Origin: VAZQ01 sp963758945
GTDB lineage: Bacteria; Pseudomonadota; Alphaproteobacteria; Rhizobiales; Xanthobacteraceae
DNA length: 64,000 nt
Direction of reading: 5' to 3'
Assembly (NCBI GenBank): GCA_963758945.1
Contig: CAVWXY010000006.1
Location: forward strand, 1 to 64,000
A program made the translations under genes and the position numbers. This document shows, one piece after another, positions 1-10,464 of this stretch; the stretch's first letter is position 1, and the number at the start of each line of letters is the position of its first letter. Below the pieces are notes generated by a model. That model saw only the letters and a list, made by a program, of their open reading frames with translations, was not told the DNA's origin and ran no database searches.

Positions 1-1
1 C

Positions 2-632
2 ACGCGTGTGCTGCCGACGGCCGAGCTCAAATGGAATGCCGTGGTCAAATCCGTGCAGGCCGCAACGCGCGCGGGCCGCGCCGTGCTGGTCGGGACCCGC
101 TCCGTTGAGGCCTCCGAACATGTCGCGCAGTTGCTTGCCAAGGTGGGGCTCGAACCCGTGGTTCTCAATGCGCGACAAGATCGCCAGGAGGCCGAGATCG
201 TCGCCTGCGCCGGTCAGCCGGGCCGGGTCACGGTGGCGACTAACATGGCCGGCCGCGGCACTGACATCCAACTGCACCCGGCAGTGCGCGATGCCGGCGG
301 ATTGCATGTCGTCTCGACGGAATACCACGGTTCCCGTCGCGTCGACCGCCAGCTCTTCGGGCGCGCTGGCCGCCAGGGGGACCCGGGCAGTGACGAATTG
401 ATCGTTGCGCTCGATGATGAACTTTTCCGGCGCTTTACGGCGAGCCGGGTGCTTCGCTTGGTGGCTAAGGGGCGTGGCGGCCGGGGGCGGGCCAGTCCCC
501 GCCGCCATCGGGCAAGCATTGCGCACCTACAGCCAATCCGCGGCCGAGCGGTTGCACGGCCGCACCCGGCGACTAGCCCTCGCCGAGGATCAGCGCTTCA
601 GCAAGATTCTCGGGTTCGCCGGGACCGAATAG
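2..632 (+). pseudogene. SecA-like translocase ATPase, C-terminal end, frameshifted
   Basis: This is the C-terminal helicase half of a SecA-type preprotein translocase ATPase, which would push unfolded proteins through the inner membrane. Visible motifs are TRSVEASEHVAQLL, VATNMAGRGTDIQL and the arginine-finger segment QLFGRAGRQGDPGS (nt 350-390). The gene enters from beyond the left edge. The frame opened at nt 2 fails after about nt 470; the tail (QALRTYSQSAAERLHGRTRR) continues in the next frame to a TAG at 630-632, so one small indel lies at about 470-495. It lacks the long C-terminal linker and zinc motif of housekeeping SecA, which suggests a short accessory SecA. It lies 200 bp upstream of a LEPR-XLL exoprotein and could serve its export, but that is inference. 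Confidence 0.75.
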
Positions 633-831
633 CTGTCCTTTTTGGACAGCAGTTCGCCGCCAAAGGAGGGTTAGATTGTTCGGCAAAGGGCAGGTGACGT
701 TAATTAACCTCTCCGCAGGTAAGCACAATAGGGTGAGATTAACCCAAGGAACTGATCATTGCGCTGCCGAGCCATGGTACGGTGGGCCGGGCTGGATTCC
801 GCCGGATGTAATCAGTGATCTGGAGACTGCG

Positions 832-3800
832 ATGGCGAGTCCGTTTGGGCTGGTGAATCGGTTAACGAGAGTGCTCATCAATCGTGCCTCGCGACACCGA
901 CGCGAGAACGCCGCCAGCGGTATTTCGGATTCTGCCCGCAAGCTTTCCTCGGGAGCGCCGCTGATCTTTGAGACGCTCGAGCCGCGCCTCCTTCTGGCCG
1001 CGGATCCCCTGGGCATTACCGCTGGCTATGCGTTCGACGAGGTCTCCGGCACCACAGCGGCTGATGCGTCGGGCCACGGAATCGTCGGCACGCTCACCAA
1101 TGGTCCGACCTTCACGGCCGGAAAATATGGCAATGCAGTGACGCTCGACGGCACAAATGATTTCGTGAACCTCGGCAATCCGACCGCGCTGCAATTCACC
1201 GGCAGCATGACGATCAGCGCGTGGATCAACTCCAGCTCATTCCCTGTTGACGATGCGGCGATCGTTTCCAAGCGCACCGGAAGCAAATCTGGGTTCCAGC
1301 TCGACACGACCGTGGACAAGGGAACCCGGACGATCGGGTTCAAGCTCACCAACAGCTCCGGCGGCCAGATGTTCCGCTATGGCGCTACCGCGCTGCAGCC
1401 CAATACGTGGTATCACGTCGCAGGCGTCTACGATGCCGCGGCTCAGACCTTGAACGTGTATCTCAACGGTCAGCTCGACAATGGCGTGCTGCAAGGCACG
1501 GTCACCGCTTCCCAACAGAACTCGACGGCCAACGTGAACATTGGCCGTCGGCCGGGCGCGTCGGGCTTCGAATTCATTGGCCGCATCGATGACGTGCGGA
1601 TTGCCGACCACGCACTCACGCAAGCGCAGATCCAAACTGACATGGCAACGCCGCTCGGCGGGACGACACCGCCGCCGCCGATACATCTGGCCAACTGTTT
1701 CGCTCACGCCGCCGGCATCGATCTGGCGGGCACGGTAACCGTTTCGGCAACCGCGTCCGATAATGTCGGGGTGGCCGGAGTCCGGTTCCTGCTGGACAGC
1801 AAACGCGATTGGCTCAGAAGATACGACATCGCCCTACAGGGTCTCCTGGAATACGACGACAGCAACAAACGGCACCCACACGCTTACTGCGCAGGCCCGC
1901 GACGCCGCTAGCAACATAGCAAGTCGACGGCGGTCACAATCACTGTCGACAACCAGGCTCCAACCGGGACGGTCGCCATAAACGCGGGAGCCGCGGCGAC
2001 CAACAACCGCACCGTTACCCTCTCGCTCTCCGCGACGGATGCAGTGAGCGCGGTCACGCAAATGCGCTTTTCCAACACCGGGACTTCGTTCTCAGCGGCA
2101 GAAGCCTACGCGTCGACCAAGACGTGGACGCTGTCGAGCGGTGCCGGCACGAAGACCGTGTATGTCCAGTTCAAGGATGCAGCGGGCAATTGGTCCACAT
2201 CTGTCACCGACACGATCGTACTCGATACCACGGCTCCAACGATCTCCGGGCGGACCGCAACGAATATCACCGGCAGCTCCGCGCAGATCACGTGGACCAC
2301 CAACGAGGCGGCGACCTCCCAAGTAGAATACGGGCTCACAACCAGTTACGATAATTGTCGCCGCTTGATGCGACACTAGTGACGGCGCACAGCGTCGCGC
2401 TGGTTGGTCTTGCCCCCAACACCACGTACAATTACCGCGTCAGCTCCATCGACGCCGCCGGAAACGAAGCGGTCAGCGCCAACAGCACATTCAAGACCGC
2501 CGCTGCGCCCGACACGATCCCGCCGTCAATCCCGACGGGCCTCACCGCGACGGCGGTTTCGACCACACAGATTAATCTGTCTTGGAACGCTTCGACGGAC
2601 AATGTTGCGGTGACTGGCTATCAGGTCTTCCGCAACGGAACACGAGTTGGCACCCCGACGACGACCACCTTCAGCGACACCGGCCTGTCGCCGAGCACGC
2701 TCTATAGTTACACCGTGCAGGCGGTCGACGCGGCTGCCAACCCCTCCGGGGAGTCTGCGCCGGCCAGCGCCACGACGCTCACGCCCGACACATATTACCA
2801 ACGGTTACAATCACCGCTCCGACGGGATCGGCGGCCCTTTCGGGTACCGTGACGATTAGTGCCAATGCATCCGACAACATCGGCGTGGGTGGCGTGACGT
2901 TCTTGGTAGACAATGTCGTGATCGGCGGAAGCGAAGACACGACCGCTCCCTATAGCGTGAGCTGGGACACCACCAGCGTTTCGAACGGTATCCATACGAT
3001 GGTCGCGCGCGCGCGCGACACGTCTGACAACACGGCCGACTCGCTCCCCGTCATGGTGACGGTGTCCAATACGCAGATTGCTGGCTTGGTCGCAGCCTAC
3101 TCCTTTGATGAGGGGACCGGAACCAATGCGAACGATTCCTCAGGTCAAGGAAATACGGCGACGCTGAACAATGGTGTGGCTTGGGTGACGGGCCAACACG
3201 GCAAGGCCGTGAGCTTTGACGGAGTGAACGACTACATTACCATTCCGAACTCCACATCGACTAACATCTCGGGCAATGCGCTCACATTGTCGATGTGGAT
3301 CAATCCCCAACCCCTGGCAAGCGGCGACTCCGTCGTCATTGGAAAATTCTGGGGCTCGACAATGACATCGCCCTACTACCAGTATGGGTTGGAGTTGGGC
3401 GGAGGTAACCGAACTGACTTTTACGTGGGGACGACGAGCGGACCGCTCGCCGCCCTTGGCGGCACTACATTACCGTTCAACCAGTGGTCTTATCTCGCGA
3501 TCACCTTTGACGGCGCGCAGGTCAAGACCTACGTCAACGGCGCCTTGGTCAATACGCAGGCGCTTTCTGCAAGTATTACAGCTCGTGGAAATCCCATGAA
3601 CATCGGGGCCGATGCCTCGCCGGGGCAATTCAATAAGGGTATGCTTGACGATTTGCGCATTTACAGTCGCGTGCTCACGCAAGCACAAATCCAAGCGGAC
3701 ATGGCGGCACCTGTCGGGGGCACGACTGCGGGCTCGCCGCAGGTCTCAATAGACCCGATCAATGGTCCGCAGGTGAGCGGCATCGTAAATGTCACTGCCA

Positions 3801-6800
3801 CCGCGACCGACGATACCGGCGTTGCCAGCGTGCAGTTCTATGTCGACGGGGTCGCCCCGGGTCGCAGGACACGACCGCTCCCTATGCACTTGCGTGGGAC
3901 ACGCGCACGGCGAGCAACGGTGCGCACACGCTGACGGCACTAGCGACCGATGTGGACGGCCATACAACACTGTCGGCGCCGGTGACGGTGAATGTCGCAA
4001 ACGGCAGCTATTTCCAGAACGAAATCCTTGCAACTGGGTTCAATCTGCCGACCGCCATCGAGTTCCTTCCCGATGGCCGGATGCTGGTGGTGGAACTCGC
4101 AGGCACCGTCAGAGTATTGCCGCCGCCCTATACTAGGCCCGATCCCACCCCATTCCTGCAGCTCACCAACATCGGATCCGGCGGCGACAATGGCCAACAA
4201 CAGGGAATTTATGACATTGCACTCGATCCAAATTTCGCACCAACCACTACTATTACATCTTCTATACACTCGGAACGCCGAATGTCGATCGCTTCTCGCG
4301 CTTCACGGCGAATGCAACCCTGACAGGCACGGTCCCCGGGAGCGAGTTCGTCATCTACCAGGATACGGAAATTGCCAATGCCGAGCACCACGGCGGCGCA
4401 ATCAACTTCAGCAACGATGGGAAGATCTTGCTCACGACCGGCGAGCATTTCAACGCCGGGGAGGCACAGGACCTCACCAAGCCGCGCGGGAAGGTCCTGC
4501 GCTTCAACATGGATGGCACCATACCGACCGACAATCCCTTCTACGATGGTGCGGGGCCCAACTACGATGCAATATGGGCGCTCGGTCTGCGCAACCCCTT
4601 CCGCGCCTACTACGACGCCCCCACCGGGCGGCTCATCATCGGCGATGTGGGCGGCAACATCTACTCGACTGCGATCGAAGAAATCGACATCGGCGCAAGA
4701 GGCGCCAACTACGGCTGGCCGAACGTCGAAGCGCCTAACGGCAATCCTGCCTACACGGCCCCGGCCTACTACTATCCGCACAATGGACGCGACGCGGCGG
4801 TGGTGGCCGGATTTGTCTATCACGGAACGCAATTCCCCAGTAGCTACCAGGGAAGCTTCTTCTTCGCCGACTACACGCAAAATTGGATCAAGCGGCTGAC
4901 GTTCGACGCCAACGGTAATGTCACCGGCGTCTTCAACTTCGAGCCGCTGGACGGCTCGGTCGATGGACCGTACGGCGACATCGTGTATATGACCGAAGGT
5001 CCTGACGGGGCCCTCTACTATGTCGATCTTGGCTTTTCTGACATCAGCGGCACATTCGGCGTCAGCAAGATCCGCCGGATCAGCTTTGTGAACTCCGACC
5101 TGCCGCCGGTGGTCTCTGCATCTGCGACCCCGACCGAGGGCTCGACCCCGCTTACTGTCAACTTCTCGAGTGCCGGCTCTTCCGATCCCGAAGGTCAGCC
5201 GCTGACCTATTCGTGGAACTTCGGCGACGGCACGACGTCGACCGCGGCCAACCCGAGCCATACCTATGCTGTAGCGGGCCCGTATCAGGCTAGGCTAACA
5301 GTTTCAGACGGCGTGAATTCAACACTCTCAACACCCTTGAGCATCAGCGCCGGTAGCCGGCCGGTCACCACCATCCTTACCCCGATAAATGGAATAACCT
5401 TCAGGGCGGGGGACGTCATCGCCTTCAGCGGCAGCGCAACCGACGCGGACGACGGCACACTGCCTGCCAGCGCCTATACGTGGAACATCGACTTCCTGCA
5501 CGAAGGGCATGTGCATCCGGGTATACCGATCACCGGCATAACGAGAGGCACATTCACGATTCCGACCACCGGGCACGACTTCAGCGGCTTCACAAGATAC
5601 CGCATCACTCTCACGGTCACCGACTCGAGCGGGCTACAATCGAGCAGCTCTGTGATCGTCTTCCCGGAGAAGGTCAATCTTACGTTCGATGCGGTACCAG
5701 CCGGACTTACCTTGTACCTGGACGGGATCGCTCACACTGCGCCGTTCGTCTACGACACGCTGATCGGCTTTAACCACACTATCGAAGCACGCAATCAGAC
5801 CGTGGGGGCGAACACATATAACTTCGCCTCCTGGTCCGACGGCGGTGCCCAGCAGCACACTTTGGTCGTACCGAGTTCCTCTCAATCTTACGTGGCGACG
5901 TTTAGCGTAGCGGCCGATACCACGCCTCCATCGCCGCCTTCAAACCTGCAACCGACGACTGTGACGGCGACCACCGCTGCCTTCTCTTGGACCGCAAGTA
6001 CGGACAACATAGGAGTGACAGGCTACAACGTCTATCGAAATGGAAGTTTGATTGGCTCAACAGCGCAGACGTCGTATACCGATACAGGGCTCTCGCCGAC
6101 AACAAGCTATGCCTATACGGTCGCGGCGTTCGATGCTGCTAACAATCTATCTCTACCGTCATCTGCCCTGAATGTTACCACTCCGGCCGCTGTGATCGCC
6201 TTCGTCCAACAGAATTATGCGACGCCGCAAACCAACCAAACTCAGGTTTCGGTGACCTACACAAGTGCGCAGGTGGCAGGAGACACTAATATCCTCGCGA
6301 TCGGATGGAACAACGCGACATCGAACATAACCTCCGTCACCGACTCTGCAGGAAACGTCTATCAGCTTGCCGTACCTACCGCGCGCGGAAATGGTTTCAG
6401 TCAGGCCATCTACTACGCCAAGAACATCAAGGCGGCCGCCGCTGGGACCAACACCGTGACAGTGACCTTCAACACTGCGACGCCGTTCATCGATGTCCGC
6501 GCCATGGAATACAGCGGCTTGGACCTTGTGAATCCATTCGATGTGGGCACCTCCGCCTCGGGAACGGGCGCATCGGCCAACAGCGGCTCGGTGACCACGA
6601 CCGCAGCGCACGAGCTCGTCTTCGGCGCCGGAATGACGGCCGGCGGGTTCTCGACGGCCGGCAGCAGCTTCACCACCCGTATCATCACCTCGCCCGACCT
6701 CGACATTGCCGAGGACCGGTTCGTGACTGCTACTGGGAGCTATAGCGCGACCGCGTCGCTCTCGGGCTCCGCGGCATGGGTGATGCAGGTCGCGACCTTC

Positions 6801-6809
6801 AAGGCGTAG
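832..6809 (+). pseudogene. Giant LEPR-XLL secreted multidomain protein, about six frameshifts
   Basis: One gene of about 1,990 codons when the frames are joined. ATG at 832; the LEPR-XLL motif LFETLEPRLLLAADP lies at residues 45-59. Domains in order: LamG/concanavalin-like fold (nt 1015-1650), Ig-like repeat (1690-1915), Ig/FN3-like segments (1930-2800), Ig-like repeat (2815-3070), second LamG (3085-3700), Ig-like repeat (3740-3990), a PQQ-type glucose/sorbosone dehydrogenase propeller (4020-5090; ALGLRNPFRAYYD, GANYGWPNVE), PKD (5100-5340; SWNFGDGTTSTAANPSHTYA), more Ig-like sequence, FN3 (5930-6180), and a C-terminal jelly-roll-like domain. Frame changes fall near 1800, 1920, 2355, 2800, 3860 and 4245; between them the protein is well preserved. 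LEPR-XLL marks very large exported proteins. A cell-surface, carbohydrate-associated role is inferred from the domains. Either recently decayed or affected by sequence errors. Confidence 0.8.
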
Positions 6810-6960
6810 TTAGCCCGAGGTAGATTCGACGGCGCAACTAACACAGCCGTTCTATCACCGAGTTGCGGACCGTTCGATGTGTGGCTGCGCTACGGACCAG
6901 CCTTCATGCTTGCCCGCGCCGGATGTGCAGTCGGTCTCAATGCGCAATGCGCAGCTACCG

Positions 6961-7220
6961 AATATCTCCTTGCGCATCACTCGATGTCTTGCAGCAGCTT
7001 CCACGACTGCCGGATTAGCGCCCGAAGTTGCCTCCGCTCTTCGATGGCTGCTTTCGTATACCGGCCGTGCTTGAGCGCGTTTTGATTCCCTCTCGGCGCG
7101 CCCGAGCCCGGCGCGCCGCCATGCATGCGACAACGCCTATTGCCGCCGACCGCCGGCGACATGCAGGGCTTGCCGGAGCGAGTTTTGGCGCCGCAGCGCG
7201 GGCTCGACAGCATCGGGCCG
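6961..7220. repeat. 260-bp duplicated segment, copy 1
   Basis: Almost identical to 10183-10442 in the same orientation, offset 3,222 bp, with only a few differences (for example GAGTTTTGGCG here against GAGTCTTTGCG). It spans exactly the HGGxxG gene plus about 16 bp on its 3' side. The flanks differ completely on both sides. Recombination between the copies would delete vapBC and the IS1634 fragment. Confidence 0.85.
6977..7213 (-). CDS. HGGxxG-motif protein, copy 1
   Basis: A 78-residue protein starting MLSSPRCGAKTRSGKPC. It has a Cys-rich N-terminus (CGAKTRSGKPC, then CRMHGG) and the HGGAPGSGAPRGNQNALKHG segment that defines the HGGxxG group, followed by a basic helical tail. Such proteins sit in phage and plasmid modules of alphaproteobacteria. 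The Cys/His pattern suggests metal and nucleic-acid binding, but no function is established. The start is chosen because homologous sequence between the two copies begins there. Copy 2 lies at 10199-10435. Here the upstream partner gene seen next to copy 2 is missing and replaced by an ERF fragment, so this copy is an orphan. Confidence 0.65.
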   Translation of the reverse strand: MLSSPRCGAKTRSGKPCMSPAVGGNRRCRMHGGAPGSGAPRGNQNALKHGRYTKAAIEERRQLRALIRQSWKLLQDIE

Positions 7221-7444
7221 CGCTCACGGCCACGATCCGGACCGGCCGGCCAGGGGAGGGAGAGCGCAGCTTCCGCTATGCCCCGCTCTCCAGTGGCCTC
7301 GACATCGTACGCAAGACGCTCGGCCAGCACGAGATTGCGACCTTGCAGGCGACCGCCATCGATCAGACCGCCGGGATGGTCAATCTGACCACCACGCTTG
7401 CGCATGCTTCCGGCGAGTGGATCGCATCGGATTGGCCGCTCTGA
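7217..7444 (+). pseudogene. ERF-family recombinase fragment
   Basis: The plus-strand reading LTATIRTGRPGEGERSFRYA, then PLSSGLDIVRKTLGQHEIAT and LTTTLAHASGEWIASDWP, is the core of ERF-type single-strand annealing proteins, used by phages for recombination. Only about 75 residues remain: the 5' end is cut where the 260-bp duplicated segment stops (7220), and the 3' end stops at TGA after DWPL, where intact family members continue through the conserved region ending in the YARRYAL-type motif. It marks this stretch as a degraded phage or integrative-element module. Non-functional. Confidence 0.65.
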
Positions 7445-7466
7445 TCAGGCCGTCATAGCCCGAGCA

Positions 7467-7930
7467 GTGGTTGTCGATGGTGAGATCGGCAAAGCCGGTG
7501 CCGTCGCTTGCGTGGAAGAGCTGGGCGGCCGTACCGACATTAAGTAGGAGGTCCGTGCTGCTCACGGAATTGGACCGTCTCACCGCGCGGTCCATCGCGT
7601 CGGCGACGAGCAGGCCTGGTGGAAGGCGGCCGGCATCGACCCCGTCAAGGTCGCCCGTCGGCTCTTGGCGACAATACCCGAGGCAATTGATCGAGCGTTC
7701 GAGCGCGCCGCGAGACCAGCTTGGTGACGATCTTGCCCGCTCGGCTAATGGCAACCTGCTCGGATCGCGGATGGTCCGACGGCGCTGACATGCCTCCGAC
7801 CGAAATGGCTGCGCAGCGGCGACATTTCCCGGTGGCCGTCGATGGTAGGTTGGCAAAGCCAGTGCCATCGCTCGCGTGAAAGAGCCGGGCGACCACTGAG
7901 ACATTCAGGAGGACATCCGTGCTGTTCACG
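7467..7930 (-). pseudogene. Two decayed N-terminal fragments of a primase/ATPase-like phage protein
   Basis: Two related fragments read on the minus strand: SSTDLLLNVGTAAQLFHASD with GTGFADLTIDNH at about 7467-7565, and STDVLLNVSVVARLFHASDG with TGFANL at about 7835-7929. The pattern (A)ELFHxxDGTxFADIxINGHRETW belongs to large ATPases related to primase-helicases in phage- and plasmid-derived islands of Bradyrhizobium. The region after the motif is scrambled in both copies and the ATPase domain is absent. The similarity of the two suggests a tandem duplication followed by decay. Assignment is from memory of the family motif and is tentative. Confidence 0.35.
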
Positions 7931-8019
7931 GAGCTCGGCCGTCGTCTTTCAAAGGCTCTCCTTGCGTCGCCGCAAGGCTGGTGGTAGAAGGGTACAAAAG
8001 CACGGTAGAAAGGTAGAAT

Positions 8020-8274
8020 ATGGGCCTAAATATCAAGAACCGCGAGGCGCATCTGATTGCAGAGGAACTGTCAAAGTTGACGGGCGAGAGCATGACAACC
8101 GCGGTGACGATTGCACTTCGTGAGCGGCTGGATCGCGTTCGTCAGGAACGGGGTCTCGGCCTTGCCAATCGTCTATTGGCGATCGGCAAGGACTGCGCGG
8201 TACACATCAAGGAGCCGTTCCGTTCCGCCGATCATGGCGACTTTCTTTATGACGAACGCGGATTACCTCGATGA
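8020..8274 (+). CDS. vapB: VapB-type antitoxin
   Basis: An 84-residue protein, MGLNIKNREAHLIAEELSKL onward, of the Rv0623/PSK-type antitoxin group: an N-terminal ribbon-helix-helix-like DNA-binding segment (residues 1-45, with TGESMTTAVTIALRERLDR) and a C-terminal toxin-binding tail (FRSADHGDFLYDERGLPR). It would neutralise the PIN-domain toxin encoded next and repress the operon. The stop overlaps the toxin start by four bases (ATGA at 8271), the usual translational coupling of vapBC pairs. Confidence 0.85.
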   Translation: MGLNIKNREAHLIAEELSKLTGESMTTAVTIALRERLDRVRQERGLGLANRLLAIGKDCAVHIKEPFRSADHGDFLYDERGLPR

Positions 8275-8702
8275 TCGTCGATACGTCCGCGCTGATTGCT
8301 ATCCTGCGTGACGAGCCCGAAGCGCCGGCCTGTGCGCATGCGATCGAGAACAACACCGTCCGCCGTGTGTCAGCCGCAAATTTCGTGGAAGCCGCGGTCA
8401 TCATAGACGCGAGCCGAGATCCCATCGCTAGCCGGCGGTTCGATGACCTGATCAAAGAGGCGCAGATCACTATTGAACCGGTGACCGAATCCCAGGCTCG
8501 AATTGCACGGGAGGCCTATCGCGATTTCGGCAAAGGTAGCAGCCATCCTGCCAAGCTTAATTTTGGCGATTGCTTTGCCTATGCGCTTGCCAAGTGGACG
8601 GGTGAACCGTTGCTGTTCAAAGGCGACGATTTCGCACATACCGACCTTAAGCCGGCGGTCACTGACCGCAATGTTGCGTCAGATCCTCGCAGCAAGACGT
8701 GA
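8271..8702 (+). CDS. vapC: VapC-type PIN-domain toxin ribonuclease
   Basis: A 143-residue PIN-domain protein. The acidic residues expected for Mg-dependent RNA cleavage are visible: D4 in MIVDTSALIAIL, E46 in NFVEAAVII, and the pair in LNFGDCFAYALAKWTGEPLL with D at GDDF. Length is slightly above the usual 130-135 because of a C-terminal tail (AVTDRNVASDPRSKT). Translation is coupled to vapB. In a region this unstable the pair may act as a maintenance module, which is inference. Confidence 0.88.
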   Translation: MIVDTSALIAILRDEPEAPACAHAIENNTVRRVSAANFVEAAVIIDASRDPIASRRFDDLIKEAQITIEPVTESQARIAREAYRDFGKGSSHPAKLNFGDCFAYALAKWTGEPLLFKGDDFAHTDLKPAVTDRNVASDPRSKT

Positions 8703-9091
8703 TCGCGAAACGGCAGTCGTACGCCAAGTTGATGCGCGGCCTCGGCGGGTTCGAGAATCGGCTGCCTCCGTTGTCGAGCATGCGCCGCGGCTGTCATCAG
8801 TCCAAGCATTCAAGGCGGTAGATCGGCACGCTCGACCGATTGATCGCAGAGCAGCCTGCGCGCCGTGAGTAAGGTTGCCCGCAGGCTCTGGAAAGAGACG
8901 CGCGGAATGGGACGGCCGCCATCTGCATCACCGGCATTAGCCCAACTTCGCGGATTCGACCTGCATTTTGAGAATCGTCGCGTACCAAGTGCTTGATGCG
9001 CAAGGGACTGGATGCGCGCGCGGGGCCGAAACCGGCTGTAGTGAAGACCTACCCTATTTTCAGCGGATTGGGCGGCGGCTAATTCGGGCGC
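8703..9091. other. Gap with no recognisable gene
   Basis: No convincing reading frame and no repeat shared with the rest of the window. It probably contains the decayed 5' flank of the IS1634-type transposase that starts at 9092. Confidence 0.5.
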
Positions 9092-9955
9092 ATGTTCTTG
9101 CGCCAGACGATTCGGAAGAAGCACGGCAAGGAGCACCGCTACTTCAGCGTTGTCGAAAGCAGGCGCGTGGTCGATGGACGCGTAGTGCAGCGCCATCTGC
9201 TGTATCTCGGCGAGATCAGCGATAACCAGGAACGGGCGTGGCGCAAGTCGATCGAGGTGTTTGACGAAGGCGCCGTGGAGCCGCGGACGCTGTCATTGTT
9301 TCCGGAGGATCGCTGCGAAGGTCTGCCGGATGCTTCGATCGTCCGCTTGCGGCTGTCACAGACGCGGCTGTGCCGGCCGCGGCAATGGGGAGCGTGCTGG
9401 CTCGTCCTGACGCTGTGGCGGGAGCTGCAGCTCGACCGGTTTTGGGCGCGGCTTCCGGTCAGCCGCAAGGGCGCGCGCTGGGATGCGGTTCTGCTGGTGT
9501 TGACGGCGTACCGGCTGCTGGCGCCGGGGAGCGAGTGGCGTTTGCACCGGGAGTGGTTCGAGCGCAGCGCGCTGGCTGATCTGCTGGGGGCCGACTTCGC
9601 TGTTGCCGAGATCCACAAGCTCTACGCCTGTCACGATCGGCTGCTGGCGCACAAAGATGCGCTGTTTGAGCACCTGGTCGCGCGCTGGCGCGACTTGTTC
9701 AACGCCAGCTTCGACGTGCTGCTGTATGACCTGACCAGCACTTATTTCGAGGCCGATCCGCCGTTCCCGCAAGGGACAAGCCCCGGCACGGATACTCGCG
9801 CGACCACCGGCCGGACTGCGCGCTGGTGGTGATCGCGCTGGTGGTGACGCCGGAGGGGCTGCCGCTGGCCTACGAGGTGCTGCCCGGCAACACGGCCGAC
9901 AACACGACGCTGCGTGGCTTTCTCGAGCGCATCGAACGTCAATATGGCAAGGCAC
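9092..9955 (+). pseudogene. IS1634-family transposase, truncated and frameshifted
   Basis: N-terminal part of an IS1634-family DDE transposase: MFLRQTIRKKHGKEHRYFSV, LFPEDRCEGLPDASIVRL, and the first catalytic block LLYDLTSTYFEADPPF. The frame breaks at about 9776 in GGGAC, where one extra G would restore HGYSRDHRPDCALVVIALVV; the sequence then continues to about 9955 (LAYEVLPGNTADNTTL, RGFLERIERQYGKAR) and stops abruptly. The remaining half of the protein is missing. It is related to, but clearly distinct from, the IS1634 copies at 49098-49611 and 55869-62304. Confidence 0.8.
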
Positions 9956-10182
9956 GAATTCAAGACTTCTCCAGCGTGGCGGACGTCGAGCCGGACAAGC
10001 TCTCGGTTGGGGTGCGCCTCTTTGAGCTGCTGTTCAGCGACCTGAAACTCCGCGTGCGCGAGGGCAGCGACAATCTGGTGCGCGAATTGGTGCTCGACGA
10101 TCCGACGCCATTCGTGCCGTTCACGATGAGTAAGCGCGGCAAGCAGGCTGACTCCGAGGCCGAGACGGTGATGCTGCACCGG
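9956..10182 (+). other. Unrecognised coding-like segment fused to the IS1634 fragment
   Basis: Downstream of the truncated transposase, an open frame continues with a different composition: DFSSVADVEPDKLSVGVRLF, ELLFSDLKLRVREGSDNL, DDPTPFVPFTMSKRGKQAD. I do not recognise it. It ends where the 260-bp repeat copy 2 begins (10183), so it is a fragment caught between two rearrangement junctions. Confidence 0.3.
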
Positions 10183-10442
10183 AATATCTCCTTGCGCATC
10201 ACTCGATGTCTTGCAGCAGCTTCCACGACTGCCGGATTAGCGCCCGAAGTTGCCTCCGCTCTTCGATGGCTGCTTTCGTATACCGGCCGTGCTTGAGCGC
10301 GTTTTGATTCCCTCTCGGCGCGCCCGAGCCCGGCGCGCCGCCATGCATGCGACAACGCCTATTGCCGCCGACCGCCGGCGACATGCAGGGCTTGCCGGAG
10401 CGAGTCTTTGCGCCGCAGCGCGGGCTCGACAGCATCGGGCCG
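10183..10442. repeat. 260-bp duplicated segment, copy 2
   Basis: Partner of 6961-7220. In this copy the sequence continues on its upstream (right) side into the conserved hypothetical gene at 10465-11183, so this is probably the original context and copy 1 the derived one. Confidence 0.85.
10199..10435 (-). CDS. HGGxxG-motif protein, copy 2
   Basis: Near-identical to the protein at 6977-7213: 78 residues with CGAKTRSGKPC, CRMHGGAPGSGAPRGNQNA and a basic C-terminus. It starts about 30 bp after the stop of the conserved hypothetical gene at 10465-11183 on the same strand, so the two form a small operon; this pairing is common in Bradyrhizobium islands. Function unknown; a nucleic-acid-binding role is inferred from the Cys/His and basic residues. 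Confidence 0.7.
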   Translation of the reverse strand: MLSSPRCGAKTRSGKPCMSPAVGGNRRCRMHGGAPGSGAPRGNQNALKHGRYTKAAIEERRQLRALIRQSWKLLQDIE

Positions 10443-10464
10443 GTATTGCGCGGGTGATCGCCGG

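Noticed and set aside
4209..5261. 350-codon open frame on the minus strand
   Set aside because: It is the antisense of the glucose/sorbosone dehydrogenase and PKD part of the LEPR-XLL gene, Arg/Val-rich and without any family motif.
7467..7930. A full-length minus-strand gene covering this stretch
   Set aside because: Only short motif-bearing fragments match a family; the intervening sequence has no consistent frame or composition.
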